Position numbers and translations under genes: made by a program. The notes beneath the pieces were generated by a model. That model was given only the letters and a program-made list of their open reading frames with translations, did not search any database and was not told the origin of the DNA. This document shows positions 61,875-64,000 of a DNA stretch of 64,000 bases, piece after piece. This stretch comes from Halorubrum sp. Atlit-26R (GTDB lineage Archaea; Halobacteriota; Halobacteria; Halobacteriales; Haloferacaceae), in the NCBI RefSeq assembly GCF_003666015.1, contig NZ_QPLT01000003.1, forward strand, positions 124,001 to 188,000, read 5' to 3'. How positions within the stretch are numbered: position 1 is the stretch's first letter; every line of letters begins with the position of its first letter.

Positions 61875-63143
61875 ATGTCGCTGCCCGTCGAGATCGTCTT
61901 CGGCGTCTACCTCGGCGTCATCACCGGAATCGTCCCCGCGCTGGTGGCCGGGACCCTCGGGTTCGTGTTCAAGTACGTGACCGACGTGACGATCCCCGGG
62001 CTCGGGGTGGTCGTGCTGTCGCTCGCGATCGCCGGCGTCAACGGCGGGCTCCTCGCGCTCAACGACGAGACGATCCGGCGGTCGGAGCGCGCGCCGGCGA
62101 TCCTCACGGCGATCGTCGTGGTGTTGATGCTCTCGATGTACGCCCACGCGCAGGGGGACCGGCTCGGCGCCAGCGTCCCCAAACGCATCTCGCTCAAGCA
62201 GCTCCGCGACCGGACGCTCTCGACGGACGTGATCGAGCTCGTCGGCGGCCGCGGGCGCGTCTCCGTCGAGGTGGCGGGCGAGGTGAACGACATGGAGGGG
62301 TACCCGCCGCTGCCGGCCGACACGCGGACGGCGATCCTCGACGGCGACTGGACGTTCCCCGCTGACCTCCCGCTCGCGGAGCTGGAATCGCGGTTCGCGG
62401 AGCGGCTTCAGACTGAGCTCGACCTCGCCGACGTGGCGGTCCGGATCGACGAACGGGCGCGGGCGACGGTCTCGGCCGCGCCGCCCACCGGCGCGCTCTC
62501 GAAGCGGGTCCCGGCCGGGAAGCGCGCGGTGTCCGTGTCGGCGCTGGTCCCGACCGGGATCGCCCGCGGCGACGTCGTCCGCGTGATCACGCCCGACCTC
62601 GACGTCGAAGGAGCCGTCATCGCCGCCCGGTCCAGCGGGAAGCCGGAACCGGGCGCCGGCGCGGCACCGAAACCCACACCCGCCGCAGGCGACGGCCCGG
62701 ACCCGGACGACGACGCGCGGACCGACGGCGGCGAGGAGACCGTCGCCGCCCCGCCGGCGGCGACCGCCCCGACCACGACCGGCGGCGAGGGACGCGTGAC
62801 GCTCGCGCTCGACCGCTCCGAGGCGGCGGACCTCCTCCGCGCCGACCGCGGGCGCGTGCTGGTGCTGTCGCGGGGCACCCGCCGCGAGTACGAGCTCACG
62901 GCCCTGCTGCGCCGGGCTGGGAAGCGGTTCCGGAAGGTCTCCGTGATCGCCGGCGGGCCGCTGGACGGCCACACGATCGGCGAGGCCGAGGTCCGCGAGG
63001 CGTACGACGTGGCCGTCCTCGCGGCCCGCCACGAGTCATGGACGATCGCGCCCGACGGCTCGCAGTCGCTGTCGGCGGGCGACGACCTGTTCGTCGTCGG
63101 GAGCCGAGACGCGCTCGACCGGTTCGCGGAGGTGGCCGCGTGA
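61875..63143 (+). CDS. Membrane protein with C-terminal TrkA-C domain
   Basis: The 422-residue protein has three helices at the start (VEIVFGVYLGVITGIVPALV, TIPGLGVVVLSLAIAGVNGG, APAILTAIVVVLMLSMYAHA), a middle soluble region, an acidic proline-rich linker at about 250-295 and a TrkA-C domain at the end (VIAGGPLDGHTIGEAEVREA, SLSAGDDLFVVGSRDALDRF). It is likely a K+ transport regulator that binds a ligand in the last domain. Its stop overlaps the next gene (GTGA). CACGTATAACCG lies about 27 nt upstream. Confidence 0.85.
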   Translation: MSLPVEIVFGVYLGVITGIVPALVAGTLGFVFKYVTDVTIPGLGVVVLSLAIAGVNGGLLALNDETIRRSERAPAILTAIVVVLMLSMYAHAQGDRLGASVPKRISLKQLRDRTLSTDVIELVGGRGRVSVEVAGEVNDMEGYPPLPADTRTAILDGDWTFPADLPLAELESRFAERLQTELDLADVAVRIDERARATVSAAPPTGALSKRVPAGKRAVSVSALVPTGIARGDVVRVITPDLDVEGAVIAARSSGKPEPGAGAAPKPTPAAGDGPDPDDDARTDGGEETVAAPPAATAPTTTGGEGRVTLALDRSEAADLLRADRGRVLVLSRGTRREYELTALLRRAGKRFRKVSVIAGGPLDGHTIGEAEVREAYDVAVLAARHESWTIAPDGSQSLSAGDDLFVVGSRDALDRFAEVAA

Positions 63144-64000
63144 GCCCCTCGGTCGTCCCGCTTACCGCCCTCGCCGCGGTCGACGTGGGCTTCGCTCGGC
63201 CGCGGCAGGCGGCGGTCACGCTCGTCACGTTCGCGGTCGTCGCCACGCTCGTGGCCGGGGGCGCGGCGCTGGCCTACCGCTGGTACTTCCGCACGGAGAT
63301 CCCCGAGGGGGTGACCGGCCTGCTCGGCGTCTCGGTCGTCGCCTTATACCTCAACACGACCTCGCTGGGGTCGGTCGCGGTCGGCGACAATCCGGCCCTC
63401 CTCGCACCCGAGAGCGTCTTCTTCAACCTCGTCTCCCTGGGCGTCGCGGCGGTGACCGCCCCCGTCGGCCGGTACGCGGGCGACCGGCTCGCGGTCGACG
63501 TGTTCGCCCTCTCCGGCGCCAAGCAGCTCGAAGGAGAACTGAGCGGGATCGTGCGGGCGGTGGGGCGGTTCACGGCGGTGACGCTCCCCGGAGCCGACGA
63601 GATCGGCGACATGGACACGTACGACCCCGCCTCGCCGGAGAAGAAGGCGGAGCTCGCGGAGACGACCCTGCTGTTCCCGCGGAAGCTCTCCGAGGCGGAG
63701 CTCCGCGACCGGCTCGTTTCCCGGCTCAAAGACGAGTACGGCGTCGGCTACGTCGACGTCGACCTCGACGCCGACGGGAGCGTCGAGTTCTTCGCGGTCG
63801 GCTCCCGGGCCGCGGGGCTCGGCCCGACGCTCGCGCCGGGGTCGGCGGCGGTCGCGGTGTCGGCCGATCCGCCGAACAACGCCACCGTCGGCGACACGGT
63901 CCAGCTGTGGCGCGACGACCCGGAGCCGAAGCGCGTCGCGACCGGCGAACTGCGCGGCGTCGCCGGCGACGCCGTCACCGTCGCGCTCGACGAGTCGGAC
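63140..64000 (+). CDS. Membrane protein, TrkA-associated, partial
   Basis: The gene starts at GTG overlapping the previous stop and continues past the window end; about 287 residues are visible. The front has helices (AAVTLVTFAVVATLVAGGAA, VTGLLGVSVVALYLN, SVFFNLVSLGVAAVTA) followed by soluble parts with LLFPRKLSEAELRDRLVSRL and YGVGYVDVDLDADGSVEFFA. It is similar in layout to the preceding gene (membrane front, then potential TrkA-C later). It probably acts in the same K+ system. Confidence 0.8.
   Translation, partial: MSPSVVPLTALAAVDVGFARPRQAAVTLVTFAVVATLVAGGAALAYRWYFRTEIPEGVTGLLGVSVVALYLNTTSLGSVAVGDNPALLAPESVFFNLVSLGVAAVTAPVGRYAGDRLAVDVFALSGAKQLEGELSGIVRAVGRFTAVTLPGADEIGDMDTYDPASPEKKAELAETTLLFPRKLSEAELRDRLVSRLKDEYGVGYVDVDLDADGSVEFFAVGSRAAGLGPTLAPGSAAVAVSADPPNNATVGDTVQLWRDDPEPKRVATGELRGVAGDAVTVALDESD

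Overview
The window is a stretch of haloarchaeal chromosome (class Halobacteria, most like Halorubrum or a close relative; the genus is a judgement from protein style, not from a marker gene). The evidence is a very high GC content, acidic proteins rich in Asp and Glu, start codons placed about 25-30 nt after TATA-like boxes as in leaderless archaeal transcripts, and archaeal-only genes: transcription factor E, archaeal GTP cyclohydrolase III, Trm56, a haloarchaeal PurC, a Bat-type HTH protein and KaiC-like ATPases. Coding density is high. I saw no tRNA, rRNA, insertion sequence or CRISPR array.

Layout. 0-8 kb: start of menB, GTP cyclohydrolase III, a HAD phosphatase, DUF92 membrane protein, GNAT, hisI, two conserved unknowns, and a compact HTH/partner pair. 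8-17.6 kb: a 22-bp perfect hairpin upstream of a Dna2-like nuclease-helicase, a structured dispersed repeat (copy A), purC, trm56, a double KaiC ATPase divergent from a LOV-type histidine kinase, and a M48-like protein that has lost its metal site. 17.7-22 kb: tfe-DUF2110-lipoprotein-CinA-like genes and a COG3199 NAD-kinase-like protein. 22-25 kb: a segment of visibly lower GC with an NhaC-type antiporter and a LysE/RhtB exporter. 25-28.4 kb: acetyltransferase, PRPP synthetase, zinc-finger protein, a startless ORF, and a winged helix protein. 29-37.6 kb: a 36-bp tandem repeat, a five-gene peptide-type ABC transporter operon, a zinc ribbon protein and gamma-glutamyltransferase. 37.8-39.2 kb: a substrate-binding lipoprotein whose two halves appear circularly permuted. 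39-52.5 kb: mixed housekeeping and small membrane proteins, Nmad3-like protein with a DJ-1/PfpI gene, aldo/keto reductase, Bat-like HTH, M28 peptidase, HerA-like ATPase, UspA, and ribosomal protein L11. 52.7-55.2 kb: copy B of the dispersed repeat, then a TetR-MFS efflux unit with a perfect 18-bp operator palindrome. 55.3-64 kb: cspA, the sdhCDBA operon, a small HTH protein, a UDG-like protein, and a cluster of K+ channel/TrkA-type genes running off the window end.

Most notable are (1) two inverted, dispersed copies of a ~265-277 bp element whose hairpin stems keep perfect pairing through compensatory changes, suggesting a structured RNA or a hairpin-rich mobile element, and (2) the apparently circularly permuted LivJ-type binding protein. 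Secondary interest goes to the LOV kinase/KaiC pair, the HTH/partner pair near 7 kb, the pseudo-M48 protein, the long hairpin at 8.35 kb and the 36-bp minisatellite.
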